Translations under genes and position numbers: made by a program
In this document: in pieces, positions 62,279 through 64,000 of the stretch
Position numbering within the stretch: position 1 is the stretch's first letter
How the letters are laid out: each line of letters begins with the position of its first letter
Notes under the pieces: generated by a model
What the model saw: the letters and a program-made list of their open reading frames with translations, nothing else
Database searches by the model: none
What the model was told of the DNA's origin: nothing
DNA from: Pokkaliibacter sp046614695
GTDB taxonomy: Bacteria > Pseudomonadota > Gammaproteobacteria > Pseudomonadales > Balneatricaceae
DNA length: 64,000 nucleotides
NCBI RefSeq assembly: GCF_046614695.1
Contig: NZ_JBKKHQ010000009.1
Location: forward strand, 1 to 64,000
Reading direction: 5' to 3'

Positions 62279-64000
62279 ATGAGTAACCCCGTTGCTCTCG
62301 ATATCACTGGAATGCATTGCGCAGGTTGCGCTCGAAAGGTGGAAAGAACTCTCAATGAGCTTTCCAGTCTCGAAACTGCTGAAGTCAACATTGCGCTCAA
62401 CCGCGCGACTATAAGACCTGCCAACGCGAAGGGAATTCAGGATGCCATCAACGCCATTGATGGTTTGGGCTACAAGGTGCAGCCACAGAGTTACGAATTT
62501 GTAGTGGAAGGTATGCATTGTGCGAGCTGCGTCAGCAAAGTTGAGCACGCGGCGGCTGACCTTTCAGGAGTACTCAAGGTCAGCGTAAATCTGGCTACAG
62601 GCAAGGTATATATTGAGGCCCTGGAAAGCCTTTTTGACCAGACTGAGCTGCGTAACAGCATCAAAGCTTTAGGTTATTCTTTGGCCTCCACTTCAGCGCC
62701 ATCCCCTGAGAACGACATCAAAGAGCATAAAAAACCCTGGCTGCAATCCGGATACCTGTTACTGGCGGCAATAGTCCTTTGTATCCCACTGGTATCACCC
62801 ATGCTTGGATTAGTTCACCCTTTTCCAGCACTTGAGCAGTTTCTTCTTGCCCTTCCGATTCAGGCCGTCTTGGGCTATCGCTTTTATCGAGGCAGCTACC
62901 ACGCGCTCAAATCGGGCTATGCCAACATGGATGTGCTTGTCGCTTTAGGAACTTCCGCTGCCTTCTTTTACAGTCTCTATCACTGGTTAGCGGGATCTGG
63001 AGGTGGCCTCTATTTTGAGTCCAGCGCTCTGGTGATGACACTTATCAGCCTCGGTAAATGGTTTGAAGAACGTGCAAAGCGAAAAACAGCGTCCGCGCTG
63101 GACGCCTTGCTCTCTCTGAAACCACAGAAGGCAAGGGTCTGGAAAGAGGATAGCTGGAGTGAACTGGCGATTGCTGAAGTTCAACAGGGTGACCGTATTC
63201 AGGTTCGCCCCGGCGAGACTATTCCCGTCGATGGCAAGGTTATTAAAGGCGAGAGCGAACTTGATGAAGCTCTCATTACTGGTGAAAGCGAGCCACAACT
63301 CCGCTCGAGTGGTGATAAGGTCATTACCGGCAGCATGAATGGTAGCGGAACACTGGAGATTGAAGCGATTGCGCTTGGTAAAGACACAGCATTATCAAAA
63401 ATCATTCATCTGGTTGAGCAGGCGCAGGCAGGCAAAGCTCCCGTACAACAACTCGTTGACAGAGTCAGCGCTATATTTGTCCCCGCAGTATTGGCGATAG
63501 CTTTTATCACTCTTATTACATGGCTGACATTAGGGTACGACTTTGAGCCAGCACTGCTGGCAGCTGTATCGGTTCTTGTGATTGCCTGCCCCTGTGCACT
63601 TGGACTTGCCACTCCTGCAGCCCTGCTCGCAGGCACAGGAGTAGCGGCTCGCCAGGGAATTCTTATCCGGGATCTGAACGTGTTGGAAGCAGCTCAGAAA
63701 ATTGACTGGGTGTTTTTCGATAAAACCGGCACTCTTACGCGCGGGCAACCAACAGTCACTGAAACTTACTTTAAAGATGAGCATGCACTGGCAGCCACTG
63801 CAGCTTTACAGAGCAGCAGTGAACATCCGCTGGCCAAAGCCTTTGTCACCTATGCCGCAGATCAGCAAATCAAAGCGACGGGGATTGAATCTTTCAAGGC
63901 CCGTGCGGGCAAAGGTGTTGAAGGGATATATCAGGGCCAAACCATTATGGCGGGTAGCCAGAGCTGGTTTAAAGAACTGAGCATCCGAATTCCGGAAGAC
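62279..64000 (+). CDS. copA: copper-translocating P-type ATPase (3' end outside window)
   Basis: A Cu(I) exporter in the inner membrane; 574 codons are visible and the frame is still open at the window end. There are two N-terminal heavy-metal domains (GMHCAGC at 11-17 and GMHCASC near 80). Membrane helices follow, then the actuator motif ITGES, the transport motif VIACPCALGLATPAAL (near 437), the phosphorylation site FDKTGTLTRGQ (near 480) and the SEHPLAKAF nucleotide motif. AGGAG precedes the ATG at good distance. It is driven by a CueR-type promoter. Confidence 0.95.
   Translation, partial: MSNPVALDITGMHCAGCARKVERTLNELSSLETAEVNIALNRATIRPANAKGIQDAINAIDGLGYKVQPQSYEFVVEGMHCASCVSKVEHAAADLSGVLKVSVNLATGKVYIEALESLFDQTELRNSIKALGYSLASTSAPSPENDIKEHKKPWLQSGYLLLAAIVLCIPLVSPMLGLVHPFPALEQFLLALPIQAVLGYRFYRGSYHALKSGYANMDVLVALGTSAAFFYSLYHWLAGSGGGLYFESSALVMTLISLGKWFEERAKRKTASALDALLSLKPQKARVWKEDSWSELAIAEVQQGDRIQVRPGETIPVDGKVIKGESELDEALITGESEPQLRSSGDKVITGSMNGSGTLEIEAIALGKDTALSKIIHLVEQAQAGKAPVQQLVDRVSAIFVPAVLAIAFITLITWLTLGYDFEPALLAAVSVLVIACPCALGLATPAALLAGTGVAARQGILIRDLNVLEAAQKIDWVFFDKTGTLTRGQPTVTETYFKDEHALAATAALQSSSEHPLAKAFVTYAADQQIKATGIESFKARAGKGVEGIYQGQTIMAGSQSWFKELSIRIPED

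Overview
The window is a contiguous, gene-dense bacterial chromosome segment of medium GC. Gene content and order (gltX beside tRNA genes, thrS-infC-rpmI-rplT-pheST-ihfA, DNA polymerase II, a Klebsiella-like nas cluster with an ANTAR antiterminator, queCED, and a CheY-CheC response regulator paired with a diguanylate cyclase) point to a gammaproteobacterium, probably a marine or aquatic Oceanospirillales-like lineage. The genus is not determinable from what I can see. No rRNA, CRISPR array, transposase or integrase is visible.

Layout. 1-3700: tRNA-Glu and tRNA-Ala, gltX, a SelW-like redox protein and a D-Ala-D-Ala carboxypeptidase. 3734-10330: glycine cleavage system (gcvT divergent from sdaA, then gcvH and gcvP), with related palindromes GTTTCC-N4-GGAAAC in both control regions. 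10449-24811: a complete assimilatory nitrate regulon, namely NasR, CobA and NasA (minus strand), the nitrate ABC transporter NrtABD, a NasC-like reductase, NirB and NirD. Three transcription units (nasA, nrtA, nirB) each carry a GG-N10-GC sigma-54 promoter followed by a leader with a hexaloop hairpin (AAAGGC or AACGGC) that overlaps an intrinsic terminator. This is the architecture expected for NtrC activation plus NasR antitermination. 24932-35316: assorted genes (GNAT, methyltransferase, MFS pump, TetR, quinone oxidoreductase, inositol-phosphatase-family enzyme, Ddl, OpgD). 35405-37498: a large exported protein of unknown function.

37700-46590: an accessory block holding a tiny Pro-rich peptide gene, a GRDP-like gene and a 93-residue gene, then three overlapping unknown genes (membrane protein, Rap1a/Tai-like secreted protein, 231-residue protein), then a complete type I restriction-modification system (hsdR, hsdM, hsdS). 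It abuts two identical tandem tRNA-Pro genes. 47042-54076: ihfA, pheT, pheS, rplT, rpmI, infC (ATT start) and thrS. 54517-64000: polB, a CheY-CheC protein with a GGDEF protein, queC-queE-queD (an unusual double-domain QueD), a DnaJ-related gene whose ribosome binding site lies in a hairpin, and a copper ATPase under a canonical CueR promoter, cut by the window end.

Functional links: CobA makes the siroheme precursor that NirB needs. Serine deaminase and glycine cleavage appear co-regulated. IHF, encoded in the window, is a usual partner of sigma-54 promoters such as those of the nas units.
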